Source: DTCV01 sp964641155
Lineage (GTDB): Archaea; Thermoproteota; Thermoprotei_A; Sulfolobales; NBVN01
Direction of reading: 5' to 3'
NCBI GenBank assembly: GCA_964641155.1
Contig: CAZXJO010000004.1
Location: 1-64,000 of the forward strand
Length of the DNA stretch: 64,000 nt
In this document: positions 51,894-59,540 of the stretch, piece by piece
Numbering within the stretch: position 1 is the first letter of the stretch
Layout of the letters: every line of letters starts with the position of its first letter
Program-made: the position numbers and the translations under genes
Notes under the pieces: model-generated
The model's input: only the letters and a program-made list of their open reading frames with translations
Told to the model about the DNA's origin: nothing
The model's database searches: none

Positions 51894-52509
51894 TGGTAAG
51901 ATAGCCTCAGTAAGCGGGTATTCGAGGTTTAGCTGCGAGCACGATTTAAGGAGATTACATAGTTTGAGGGCAGCGGTTGATGCGGTTTTGGTTGGGGCTA
52001 ACACCGTGGTTAGGGACGACCCCCTACTCACCGTGAGATATGCTTCAGGAAGGAATCCCCTGAGGGTCGTAGTCGACGGCCATTTGAAGATACCTGAAAG
52101 CGCTAGGTTAGTCAATGATAAGTCATCTAAGACCTTAATCATCACTTCCAAGAACGCACCCCCGGAGAAGGCCAAGAACTTGCTGAGTAGGGGTGTTGAC
52201 GTTGCGGTCCTAGACGTTGATGGTTACGAACTACCCGTAGATGCGGTACTGCTTGAGTTGCTCTCAAGGGATGTTAAAACGTTACTTGTCGAAGGCGGGG
52301 GTGAGACGATTTGGAACTTTGTTAAGAGCGGTTCCTTCGATGAGTTTAGAATAACGCTATCGCCATACATTGTGGGCGGTAGGAACGCCACCCCCGTAGT
52401 GGGAGGTGAGGGGTTCGGCAGGGGTTCTGATTTCGTTAGGTTACTCCTTAAGGACGTCAAGATCTGCGCATGCGGCAATGAAGTCCACCTCACATATGTC
52501 AGGGGGTAA
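51823..52509 (+). CDS. arfC: 2,5-diamino-6-ribosylamino-pyrimidinone phosphate reductase (ArfC/RibD C-terminal type)
   Basis: 228 residues. It is the reductase of archaeal riboflavin synthesis, using NADPH to reduce the ribosyl side chain. Motifs: VIIYVTASVDGKIASVSGYS, AAVDAVLVGANTVVRDDPLL, NPLRVVVDGHLKIP, LLVEGGGETIWNFV and ITLSPYIVGGRNATPVVGG. No deaminase domain is fused, unlike bacterial RibD. ATG 51823 keeps the family N-terminus RPYV; GTG 51865 is the later alternative. It overlaps the preceding amidohydrolase gene by 71 bases and is the last gene of this operon. A hairpin follows the stop. Confidence 0.92.
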   Translation: MASLGTAQVGVRPYVIIYVTASVDGKIASVSGYSRFSCEHDLRRLHSLRAAVDAVLVGANTVVRDDPLLTVRYASGRNPLRVVVDGHLKIPESARLVNDKSSKTLIITSKNAPPEKAKNLLSRGVDVAVLDVDGYELPVDAVLLELLSRDVKTLLVEGGGETIWNFVKSGSFDEFRITLSPYIVGGRNATPVVGGEGFGRGSDFVRLLLKDVKICACGNEVHLTYVRG

Positions 52510-52510
52510 G

Positions 52511-52526
52511 CAGTGCGGACGCACTG
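52511..52526. other. perfect 6-bp stem-loop after arfC
   Basis: CAGTGC (52511-52516), loop GGAC, GCACTG (52521-52526), starting one base after the arfC stop. It lacks a following T-run, so a simple terminator is doubtful. It could protect the 3' end of the message or act as an operator upstream of pyk. Confidence 0.35.
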
Positions 52527-52582
52527 ATGCTCAATGATAAACAATTATATTAGCATGTGTGAACCTATTGGTGGGGTTAAGA

Positions 52583-53965
52583 GTGTGTAAGACTAAATTA
52601 ATAGCATCTCTAGGTCCCTCAACCATCAGCCAAGACGTCATCATGACCTTATGCAGGGAGGGGGTGGTCGGGTTTAGGATTAACTTCGCCCACGGCGATG
52701 AGTCCATGTGGAGCGTTATGGTTAGCAACGTGTTGAAGGCTGAGTCATTTGTTGGGAGACCGTTGGCGTTGATCGGTGATTTGAGAGGACCTTCCATAAG
52801 GTTAGGCGATGTTGACCAACCGTACAGCGTTAAGAAAGGGGAGACGGTCTCCCTGGTTGTGGGTGAGAAGGGCTTAAGTGAGAGGAGGGAGGTACCCCTC
52901 CCAATTAAGGAAGTTTACAATAAGCTGGAGATCGGTGATACGATCTTAATGAATGATGGTAAGGTCAGGTTCAGGGTTTCAGACATATTAAGCAACCGCA
53001 TAGAGCTCACCGCCTTGACGGATGCAGTGATAAGTTCTAGGAAGGCTTTGGTGGTGGCTAACAAGGAATCCGACCTACCCCTGCTCCGCGACAAGGACAT
53101 CTCAGACCTTAACTTCGCGCTATCGACAGGGTTCAACTACATAGGCTTGAGCTACGTTAGGAGGGGTATGGATGTGAAGATCGTCAAGGATCTGATAAGG
53201 AAGTCCGGACACAATAAGGTTGGAGTCATAGCTAAGATTGAGACTAGGTCAGCCATTGAAAACTTAGATGAGATAGTGGAGTCCGCGGACGCCGTCCTCG
53301 TTGCCAGAGGTGATTTAGGGATGAACTTCGGGCTTGAGGAAATACCCTACCTACAGAAGAAAATAATTGAGAAGTCCCTGAAGTTGGGTAAGCCCGTAAT
53401 AGTTGCCACCCAACTACTTGACTCCATGATTGAGAGCCCAGTACCTACGAGGGCGGAGGTTGTGGATGTTAGTGCTGCGGTAAGCGACGGCGTTGACGCA
53501 CTAATGCTTACGGGCGAAACAGCCATCGGTAAATACCCCGTAGAAGCGGTCAGGTGGTTGAGGAAGGTGGTGGAGACAACTGAAAGCAAGCTCACAATCA
53601 ATAAGTTCAGGGAGGTTAAGACACTGAGCGCTAAGTTCGCTAAAGGGATTACGGAACTAGCCGAAGACATTAACGCTAAGTTGGTTGTTTTCAGCATGCA
53701 CGGCAATACCCCACGCACTATCGCGTTGCTAAGGCCGTCAGTGGACTTCTACGTAGGAACACCTGATATAAACATTGCGAGATCATTAAGCATTTTATGG
53801 GGTTTAAGGGTTTACCAGGTTGACGCATCTGACTACGATGAAGGTCTTGAAGCCACTTACGAATTACTTAAGAGGAAGGAGGAGCTCAGGTTAGGTGAGT
53901 TAGTCATATTGGCCTACGGGCTGAAGGAATATGAGCAAGCCATAAAGCTACGCAGAGTCAGTTGA
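52583..53965 (+). CDS. pyk: pyruvate kinase
   Basis: About 460 residues from GTG 52583, with GGTGGGG 6 bases upstream and the family start CKTKLIASLGPSTIS; the frame is open back to 52559. It makes ATP from phosphoenolpyruvate in glycolysis. Motifs: FRINFAHGDES, LIGDLRGPSIRLGD, the substrate-lysine region GVIAKIETRSAIENLDEI, VARGDLGMNFGLEEIP, and the magnesium/substrate motif ALMLTGETAIGKYPVEAV. A C-terminal domain is present. The effector sites cannot be read. A TATA-like TTATATTA lies near 52545-52552. Confidence 0.95.
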   Translation: MCKTKLIASLGPSTISQDVIMTLCREGVVGFRINFAHGDESMWSVMVSNVLKAESFVGRPLALIGDLRGPSIRLGDVDQPYSVKKGETVSLVVGEKGLSERREVPLPIKEVYNKLEIGDTILMNDGKVRFRVSDILSNRIELTALTDAVISSRKALVVANKESDLPLLRDKDISDLNFALSTGFNYIGLSYVRRGMDVKIVKDLIRKSGHNKVGVIAKIETRSAIENLDEIVESADAVLVARGDLGMNFGLEEIPYLQKKIIEKSLKLGKPVIVATQLLDSMIESPVPTRAEVVDVSAAVSDGVDALMLTGETAIGKYPVEAVRWLRKVVETTESKLTINKFREVKTLSAKFAKGITELAEDINAKLVVFSMHGNTPRTIALLRPSVDFYVGTPDINIARSLSILWGLRVYQVDASDYDEGLEATYELLKRKEELRLGELVILAYGLKEYEQAIKLRRVS

Positions 53966-53972
53966 TGTACAT

Positions 53973-54272
53973 TTACATATTTCCTGAAGTCCTCCTCATA
54001 CGTAGTTCTATTCTAGCAACCTTCTCCTCCCATCTTGAAATCACGAACCTCTCCCTTGAGAATGCGAAGTGGAAGGCCAACCCTACACCCCAACCGGACA
54101 ATACCCACAGAAACCACATATATCCTGGGCTCGTATACATGTTTACGAATACTAGGAAGGCATTCACTATAACGTAGGATATGAAGTGTGCGAAGAAGCC
54201 TGACTTAGCTTCCTCTAACTCCAGCTCCCTCCATGCTTTCTTAAAGTCTTCTATTGCTGACAACTTTCCCAC
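53973..54272 (-). CDS. 2TM domain membrane protein
   Basis: 99 residues from GTG 54272. Two membrane helices (about residues 29-46 and 51-69: HFISYVIVNAFLVFVNM, MWFLWVLSGWGVGLAFHF) are flanked by charged helices, with the family pattern of a tryptophan-rich second helix and the end FSRERFVISRWEEKVARIEL. This is the 2TM domain family; in bacteria it often joins two-component sensors, but here it is alone. A minus-strand TATA (ATTAATAAA, 54295-54303) predicts a leaderless start at 54272. Function is unknown. Confidence 0.75.
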   Translation of the reverse strand: MGKLSAIEDFKKAWRELELEEAKSGFFAHFISYVIVNAFLVFVNMYTSPGYMWFLWVLSGWGVGLAFHFAFSRERFVISRWEEKVARIELRMRRTSGNM

Positions 54273-54275
54273 GAC

Positions 54276-54284
54276 TTATATATA
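54276..54284 (+). promoter_or_regulatory. TATA box for a plus-strand small RNA candidate
   Basis: TTATATATA predicts transcription start near 54306 on the plus strand, just before a C-box-like motif. On the minus strand the same sequence would place the start inside the 2TM gene, which is served better by 54295-54303. The two promoters thus overlap and face apart. Confidence 0.35.
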
Positions 54285-54305
54285 GGATTCGACATTTATT
54301 AATCA

Positions 54306-54368
54306 CGTGGATGATGCGGTGAATTCTCTTCAGTATGGGAAGTGATATTTGATCATGCCATCTGAAGG
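54306..54368 (+). ncRNA. possible C/D-box guide sRNA
   Basis: C box ATGATGC (54311-54317), an 11-base guide, a degenerate D' TTCA (54329-54332), C' GTGATAT (54342-54348), a 13-base guide TTGATCATGCCAT (54349-54361), and D box CTGA (54362-54365). Its predicted promoter is TTATATATA at 54276-54284. The outer boxes are good, the inner boxes poor, which is common in real sRNAs but also in chance matches. Confidence 0.35.
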
Positions 54369-54508
54369 TAATCAATACATGCCTCAGTTGTTGGACTCCT
54401 CAACCGCTTGCTCCGAAGCATTACCCTGATGATTTCAAGAGGTAGGGCTGTATCGAATTACGATAGGCTAATATTCCTAAATTCCAATAATTTTTGGTGG
54501 TAATTGTT

Positions 54509-55525
54509 ATGTCGCATGATTTGAAAATAGCTATAGTGAACAGTAAGGGGTTCGGATATCACTCAAACGTCATGGACGAGCTGAGGAGCTTCGCACATGT
54601 TGACAGGCTGGAAGTTCCGAAAGATTTAAGGGGTTCCCAGCTGGCTTCAGTGCTCAGCGACTACGACATAGTGATTGCCAGCGTCACCCCTAAGTACGAT
54701 GAGGAGTTCTTCAAGAACAATTTGAAGGTTAAGATGATCGCTAGGCATGGGATAGGTGTTGATAACGTAGACGTGGACTCAGCAACCAGGTACGGGGTCG
54801 TCGTTACTAGGGTTCCCGGCCATGTTGAACGTAATGCCGTTGCTGAACATGCGATTACGTTGATGTTAGCAGCTTTGAGGAACGTGGTCAGGGCGCATGA
54901 GAAGGTGGTTGCGGGTAAGTGGGGTGAGAGGGGTAAGTTCGTATGTCATGAGTTGAAGTACTTAACCGTCGGGCTAATCGGGGTCGGTAACATAGGTTCC
55001 AGGGTGGCTGAAATACTGATTAAGGGATTCGGCAGTAAGGTGATTGCGTACGATCCATACGTACCTAAGTCTAAGGCAGAAGAACTAGGTGTGGAGTTAG
55101 TGGACCTAGAGACGCTGGTGAGGAAATCAGACATAGTGTCAGTACATACCCCCGTAACTCCTGAGACCTACCACCTGATTAACTGGGACTTACTCACCAA
55201 GATGAAGAAGGGTGTGATAATTGTCAACACTGCTAGGGGTGAAATCATAGACACTGGAGCGTTGATCAGGGCCATTGAGGAGGGGATCGTCGGGGCTGTT
55301 GCTTTGGACGTCGTTGAAGGCGAGCCGATAGATAGCACGCATCCATTACTGAAATTCGATAATGTTGTGGTTACACCGCACATAGCGGCCTTCACGTACG
55401 AGGGGTTGAGAGGTATGGATGAGTCAGTGCTTAAGGCCATTAAGGACTATTTAAGTGGGCGGGTACCAGAAGGCATAGTCAACAAGGAGGTTTACGGGAG
55501 AGGTATAAGGCGTGTACCTCCATAA
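54509..55525 (+). CDS. D-isomer-specific 2-hydroxyacid dehydrogenase
   Basis: About 338 residues from ATG 54509, with GGTGG 8 bases upstream; the in-frame TTG 54494 lies before it. It reduces 2-keto acids to D-2-hydroxy acids (phosphoglycerate, glyoxylate, formate-type substrates are possible). Motifs: IARHGIGVDNVDVDSA, VGLIGVGNIGSRVAEIL (NAD-binding), IVNTARGEIIDTGALI (catalytic Arg), ALDVVEGEPI (Glu) and VVTPHIAAFTYEG (catalytic His). The lack of an ACT domain argues against a regulated serine-pathway SerA. It precedes an enolase-superfamily enzyme, but a separate promoter lies between them. Confidence 0.93.
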   Translation: MSHDLKIAIVNSKGFGYHSNVMDELRSFAHVDRLEVPKDLRGSQLASVLSDYDIVIASVTPKYDEEFFKNNLKVKMIARHGIGVDNVDVDSATRYGVVVTRVPGHVERNAVAEHAITLMLAALRNVVRAHEKVVAGKWGERGKFVCHELKYLTVGLIGVGNIGSRVAEILIKGFGSKVIAYDPYVPKSKAEELGVELVDLETLVRKSDIVSVHTPVTPETYHLINWDLLTKMKKGVIIVNTARGEIIDTGALIRAIEEGIVGAVALDVVEGEPIDSTHPLLKFDNVVVTPHIAAFTYEGLRGMDESVLKAIKDYLSGRVPEGIVNKEVYGRGIRRVPP

Positions 55526-55557
55526 GCGGCTTCCAGCCCCCGCCACCGCTTAAGTAG

Positions 55558-55564
55558 TTTTAAA
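55558..55564 (+). promoter_or_regulatory. TATA box for the enolase-superfamily gene
   Basis: TTTTAAA centred 25 bases before the GTG at 55586, giving a leaderless transcript. Confidence 0.45.
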
Positions 55565-55585
55565 CCTGAACTCACGTTATAGTCG

Positions 55586-56791
55586 GTGATAACGTTTAGC
55601 AAGATTAAATATGTGAAGGCATACCCCCTAGCAGCTGAGAGACCCGGAGTCAGCGCTGAGAGACCGGATCACTACCTCCCGTACTGGAAGGAACTATCCG
55701 CAGCGGGCATTAGGAGCAAGTACTACATGTTATTGGTTGAGATAGGCTCCGACGACGGACTTGTTGGCTGGGGCGAGGCCTTGGTGAGGGAGGTCCCTAC
55801 AGCACATTTGGAAATAGTTGAGAGGCTACTAGCACCCATCATATTGGGTCAAGATCCCTTAGCTATAGAGGAACTATGGCAGAGGATGTTCGCATCGCTT
55901 AAGACTAGGGGACACTTCGGGGGGTTCTTCGTTGAGGCGATTTCAGGTGTCGATATAGCTTTGTGGGATTTGGCTGGTAAGACCTTAGGTATGCCCGTTC
56001 ATCGGTTATTGAGGGGACCTACATCGGATAGGGTCAAGGTTTACGCTTCATCTGTTTACTGGCACTATATGGATAAGCTATCACCTGAGTCCGTGGCTAA
56101 GGAGGTATTGAAGCTTAGGGAGCAGGGATTAGACCTAGTCAAGATTAAGATAGGTATGGAGAAGATTGAGAGTGGTGGTCCCAAAGTACGTGACATACTC
56201 AAGTCCGTTAGAGACCACGCAGGCTATGACGTAGGGATAATGGTTGATGCTAATTCGGCCTACAATGTAAATGAGGCCATAAGGGTTGGGAGGGATTTGG
56301 AGAGGTATGAGGTGATATGGTTTGAGGAGCCTTTGCCGCCCAACAACGTTGAAGGTTATGCTGAGCTAAGGAGGAAGTTGGACGTCATGATCGCTGGTGG
56401 TGAATCGTTATTCACTAAGTATCAATTCATGGAGTATGTGAGGAGGAAGGCTCTGGACGTCCTACAACCGGACATAGCTAGGGTTGGGGGTATAACGGAG
56501 TTCGTGAAGATAGCGGCAATCGCTGAGGCGGAGGGCTTATTCATAGCACCGCATGTAGGTCTCTCCGGTCCTGGCTGTAGGGCTGCCACACTTCAAGTAT
56601 CCGCAGCAATACCTAGGGAAGTGTTCCTAAGCTATGAATACATGTATAAGAGGGATAACCCGCTAGCCAGGGAATTACCTAAGCAGGCAGTTGAGGTCGT
56701 GGACAAGGGATTTATAGAGGTCTGTAAAAGCCCGGGGATCTGCTTCGAACCGGACACCGCGAAAGTGAGGGAATTCCTCTTCAGGGGTTAA
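55586..56791 (+). CDS. mandelate racemase/muconate-lactonizing enzyme family protein
   Basis: 401 residues of the enolase superfamily. The N-terminal capping domain (GVSAERPDHYLPYW) is followed by a barrel with the catalytic KxK motif (LVKIKIGMEKIE), metal ligands in IMVDANSAYN, IWFEEPLPPNN and AGGESLF, and the aspartate and histidine of DIARVGGITEF and FIAPHVGLSG. These residues fit a sugar-acid dehydratase or racemase. The substrate is unknown. The start GTG is leaderless according to the TATA box. It is followed after 75 bases by the convergent tRNA gene. Confidence 0.92.
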   Translation: MITFSKIKYVKAYPLAAERPGVSAERPDHYLPYWKELSAAGIRSKYYMLLVEIGSDDGLVGWGEALVREVPTAHLEIVERLLAPIILGQDPLAIEELWQRMFASLKTRGHFGGFFVEAISGVDIALWDLAGKTLGMPVHRLLRGPTSDRVKVYASSVYWHYMDKLSPESVAKEVLKLREQGLDLVKIKIGMEKIESGGPKVRDILKSVRDHAGYDVGIMVDANSAYNVNEAIRVGRDLERYEVIWFEEPLPPNNVEGYAELRRKLDVMIAGGESLFTKYQFMEYVRRKALDVLQPDIARVGGITEFVKIAAIAEAEGLFIAPHVGLSGPGCRAATLQVSAAIPREVFLSYEYMYKRDNPLARELPKQAVEVVDKGFIEVCKSPGICFEPDTAKVREFLFRG

Positions 56792-56866
56792 CATTCAGCA
56801 GTTATTATGTGAATCATCCCAGCTCTAAACCTAGGAGGCCACAAGTATGTGGGGTGCTTCCAGGGT

Positions 56867-56943
56867 TGGTGGGGCCGCGGGGATTTGAACCCCGGACCAC
56901 GGGGACCCGAACCCCGCATTCTACCAAGCTAAACTACGGCCCC
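56867..56943 (-). tRNA. tRNA-Pro (anticodon CGG)
   Basis: The minus strand folds as a cloverleaf of 74 bases plus an encoded CCA. The acceptor stem is GGGGCCG with CGGCCCC, the D stem is GTTT with GAAT, the anticodon stem CGGGG/CCCCG holds the loop TTCGGGT with anticodon CGG, and the T arm is CGGGG-TTCAAAT-CCCCG. The discriminator is A, followed by CCA (plus-strand TGG at 56867-56869). There is no intron. A TATA box (minus TTTTAAA, 56971-56977) overlaps the end of meaB and predicts transcription start a few bases before the tRNA. Confidence 0.97.
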
Positions 56944-56971
56944 TGCCATCTAATTTACTTAGGTACTGGAT

Positions 56972-57925
56972 TTAAAACATTAGCTCTATTATCTGATCAG
57001 CTGCTGTTACAGGGTCTATTTGACCCTTGATAAGGGTCTCAAAGACGTTTTTAATTCTTGAATCGTTGGCCAGCCTTTCGGCAAGCCTGCCCATCACCTT
57101 ATATCTTATCGTGAGGTTTAACTCTACTGTCCTACGCGCTTCTCTCTTGAGGCTGATCTTGTTGGACGTTATTAAGTAGTCCCTATGGTCGTTTATTGCT
57201 TTTACTAGTTCCTTAATACCAGTTCTGTGTAGGGCTGAGGTTTTTAAAACCCTCGGCACCCAGTCATTCCTGTTCACATCATTTAACGCGAAGAGCACTT
57301 GGTTAAAAGTTAGTTCGGCGTCGGGGCGGTCCGACTTATTGATNNNNNNNNNNATTACGTAGATGTCCCCGATCTCCATTATCCCCGCCTTAAGTGCCTG
57401 TATCTCGTCGCCTGCCCCAGGCATTAGGACCAGGATAACGGTGTCCGCGAGTTGGGATATCCCTACGTTGAATTGGCCGACCCCAGGTGTCTCAACCACC
57501 ACGTAGTCGAATCCTAACCCGTCTAAGACTTCAATGGATAGTAGGGCTTTGAGCGGTAGTGCTTCCTCGGGGCCGGTGCTCATGCTCCTAATGAACACCT
57601 TATGGCTCTGCCTTATGTTAGTCATCCTCACCCTGTCCCCTAGGAGTGACCCACCGCTGATGGGTGATGAAGGATCTATGGCTAGGACGGCAACCGAGTG
57701 GTCGTTTGACGTTAGCTCATCCACTAATGCGGATATGAGGGAGGACTTACCAACACCTCCAGCGCCTGTCACACCAACTACATGTGCTTTAGGGGTCTTA
57801 GGCCAGATCAGGGCCGATATGCGTTTTACGGACTCCGCGTCGGATTCGATCAGGGAGAGTAGTCTCGATATTGCGAGTTTATCTCCCCTAGCAGCGTTGG
57901 TGATTAGCTCCTCAATCAGCCCCAT
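56972..57925 (-). CDS. meaB: MeaB-type G3E GTPase (methylmalonyl-CoA mutase chaperone)
   Basis: 317 residues as written, broken by ten N at 57344-57353. MeaB/ArgK GTPases protect and load methylmalonyl-CoA mutase with adenosylcobalamin. Motifs: P-loop HVVGVTGAGGVGKSSLISAL, LAIDPSSPISGGSLLGDRVR, YVVVETPGVGQ, and the nucleotide-specificity NKSD. The family reads DIYVxNKxD, so the four undetermined residues between DIYV and INKSD should not exist; the true protein is probably 313 residues. It overlaps threonine synthase by 14 bases. No mutase gene is in the window, so its client lies elsewhere. Confidence 0.9.
   Translation of the reverse strand: MGLIEELITNAARGDKLAISRLLSLIESDAESVKRISALIWPKTPKAHVVGVTGAGGVGKSSLISALVDELTSNDHSVAVLAIDPSSPISGGSLLGDRVRMTNIRQSHKVFIRSMSTGPEEALPLKALLSIEVLDGLGFDYVVVETPGVGQFNVGISQLADTVILVLMPGAGDEIQALKAGIMEIGDIYVXXXXINKSDRPDAELTFNQVLFALNDVNRNDWVPRVLKTSALHRTGIKELVKAINDHRDYLITSNKISLKREARRTVELNLTIRYKVMGRLAERLANDSRIKNVFETLIKGQIDPVTAADQIIELMF
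57344..57353. other. assembly gap of ten N, probably spurious
   Basis: The flanks read ...TTATTGAT on the left and ATTACGTAG... on the right. Both ends share AT. Merging them over that AT gives the codons for DIYV-INKSD, the family consensus of MeaB, with no missing sequence. The ten N are thus likely a placeholder between touching contigs. Confidence 0.75.
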
Positions 57926-59036
57926 CAGCGAACACCCTGTATAGAGGTGATTCCACGCTCCCCAAATATTTTAGACCGCTCCCCGTCATCGGTATTAGGA
58001 CCTTACCGCCTAACTCCTTCCTCACCAGCTTGAATGCGGCGTACGCAGCAGCGCTGGTTGGCTCTACGGCGAACCCCATCCTGTATAAGTCCTTAATAGC
58101 CTCAACTATTAACTCATCGTTGACGACCACTGAGAAACCACCTGACTTCTTGATGGCTTCAGCTATGTACGGAGCTCTGGGGGCGTGGGTCAGCCTTATA
58201 GCGTCAGCCAGCGTTGTGGGTTGCACGCATTCAGACTTCCTGACGTCTTCTAGGTAGTTGCTCAGGGAGTCATAACCGCAGGCCTGAACACCCACTAACT
58301 TAGGTATCGATGTAATCAGGCCTAGCTCAAGTAATTCGTTGAACCCCTTCCAAATACCGAGGAGTAGCGTCCCGCTGGCCACGGGGGTTATCACGTAGTC
58401 GACGGATTGTAACTCTTCGTAGACTTCATATGCGAAGGTCTTAGTGCCCTCTATGAAGTAGGGGTTCCACGTGTGCCCTATGTAGTACCTACTACCGCTT
58501 AATTCGTTGAGCACTCTCCTCGATGCCTCATCCCTAGTTCCCGCCTTAATCACTTCAGCACCGAATGACTTGATCAGTAAGTACTTACCCAGAGGTATAT
58601 CGCTCGGTACGTAGATGCATGCCTTAATGCCCGCACATGCTGCGTAAGCAGATATGGAGATACCGGTATTCCCTGAGGAATCTTCGAGGACCTCATCCAC
58701 CCGGAGGTCGACGGCCTTCGAAACTGATACGGCAGAACCCCTATCCTTGAAACTGCCCGTGGGGTTTAAGTACTCCAACTTAAAGAGCAGTGAGGTGTTA
58801 TGCATGGATCTAACCACTGTGGGTGTCCTACCCTCACCCAAGGACACGTACTTGCTTAAGTCCGGGAGGAGTGATGAGTACCTGAAAATGCCTGGAGCGT
58901 CCTTAGTGACGGACCACTTAAGCTCTCCCCGATCTATTAAGACCTCAAGCACGCCGCCGCAGGAACACTTAAAAAGCTTATACTCCTTCCCGTAAGTCCT
59001 ACCACATTGCTTGCATTTAATTACGTAGTTAGCCAT
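57912..59036 (-). CDS. thrC: threonine synthase
   Basis: 374 residues. It converts O-phosphohomoserine to threonine with pyridoxal phosphate. An N-terminal zinc-ribbon with cysteines in KCKQCGRTY and FKCSCGGVL is usual for archaeal forms. The PLP lysine is in LNPTGSFKDRGSAVS, the phosphate loop in SSGNTGISISAYAA, and PVASGTLLLGIWKG and PMTGSGLKYLG close the site. A cysteate synthase or other PLP fold-type II enzyme is a less likely alternative. meaB overlaps its end. It has its own promoter-like TTTTATA just upstream of the ATG. Confidence 0.9.
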   Translation of the reverse strand: MANYVIKCKQCGRTYGKEYKLFKCSCGGVLEVLIDRGELKWSVTKDAPGIFRYSSLLPDLSKYVSLGEGRTPTVVRSMHNTSLLFKLEYLNPTGSFKDRGSAVSVSKAVDLRVDEVLEDSSGNTGISISAYAACAGIKACIYVPSDIPLGKYLLIKSFGAEVIKAGTRDEASRRVLNELSGSRYYIGHTWNPYFIEGTKTFAYEVYEELQSVDYVITPVASGTLLLGIWKGFNELLELGLITSIPKLVGVQACGYDSLSNYLEDVRKSECVQPTTLADAIRLTHAPRAPYIAEAIKKSGGFSVVVNDELIVEAIKDLYRMGFAVEPTSAAAYAAFKLVRKELGGKVLIPMTGSGLKYLGSVESPLYRVFADGAD

Positions 59037-59096
59037 TAAAGCCCCTATCAGGTTATAAAAACAACGTATAAAAATATATGAATCCTGTGGGCGGCG

Positions 59097-59339
59097 TTAA
59101 ATCATTATGACTTTCGAGGTCTCGAGAAGTTCTTCCTCAGTGCCTACCTCCAAGGCCTCCTCATCGTCCTTCATCAAACTGAGTAAGTAATTGATGTAGT
59201 CGTTAACAGCCTCCCTCACGAAATCACTCTTGGAGCTGTAACCTAACTCCCTACATATCTTAGAGACCTCATCATCTAGGTTCTTAGGGATGCGCACCGT
59301 AATTATCTTGGAGTGTTTAAGTTGAGTGAGTTTAATCAA
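59097..59339 (-). CDS. ribbon-helix-helix (CopG/Arc) transcriptional regulator
   Basis: 80 residues. The ribbon-helix-helix DNA-binding fold is seen at residues 12-45: the beta-strand KIITVRIPKNLDDEVSKI and the two helices ICRELGYSSKSDFVREAVND. The acidic tail (MKDDEEALEVGTEEELLE) is unusual and may bind a partner or effector. No toxin gene adjoins, so a toxin-antitoxin pair is not supported. The start is TTG 59339. Repeats of TAATACT surround its promoter, suggesting autoregulation. The next gene downstream, thrC, seems to have its own promoter. Confidence 0.85.
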   Translation of the reverse strand: MIKLTQLKHSKIITVRIPKNLDDEVSKICRELGYSSKSDFVREAVNDYINYLLSLMKDDEEALEVGTEEELLETSKVIMI

Positions 59340-59361
59340 TTCGGAGGCCCTGAATAACTGG

Positions 59362-59369
59362 GGTAATAC
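59362..59369. promoter_or_regulatory. half-site repeat GGTAATAC near the regulator promoter
   Basis: GGTAATAC followed by T. It lies between the minus-strand TATA (GTATTTATTT, 59371-59380) and the predicted transcription start near 59349, where a bound repressor would block the regulator's own gene. Confidence 0.45.
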
Positions 59370-59401
59370 TAAATAAATACTTTTCTGAGTTGATTTCCCC
59401 G

Positions 59402-59417
59402 AGTATTAGGTAATACT
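59402..59417. promoter_or_regulatory. perfect palindrome AGTATTA-GG-TAATACT, operator candidate
   Basis: Left arm AGTATTA (59402-59408), spacer GG, right arm TAATACT (59411-59417). It shares the GGTAATAC half-site with 59362-59369 and lies upstream of the regulator's TATA. A dimer of a ribbon-helix-helix protein would fit such a site. Confidence 0.5.
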
Positions 59418-59459
59418 TTAAGAAGTTCTTTCAGAGGCCTTGCACTCAACCCAATTGAT

Positions 59460-59467
59460 GTATTACC
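59460..59467. promoter_or_regulatory. inverted copy of the half-site, GTATTACC
   Basis: GTATTACC is the reverse complement of GGTAATAC, giving a third copy 43 bases beyond the palindrome, in the space between the regulator and the end of the M28-type peptidase gene. Confidence 0.4.
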
Positions 59468-59540
59468 GACCCCATCACAGCTTTTTATTTAGTCGTTTGC
59501 TATGTGAGGCCCCTAAAAACATGTGCTAAGTTGAACTCCT

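Noticed and set aside
59097..59339. Type II antitoxin for a toxin-antitoxin pair
   Set aside because: No toxin-like gene adjoins on either side, so only a regulator role is claimed.
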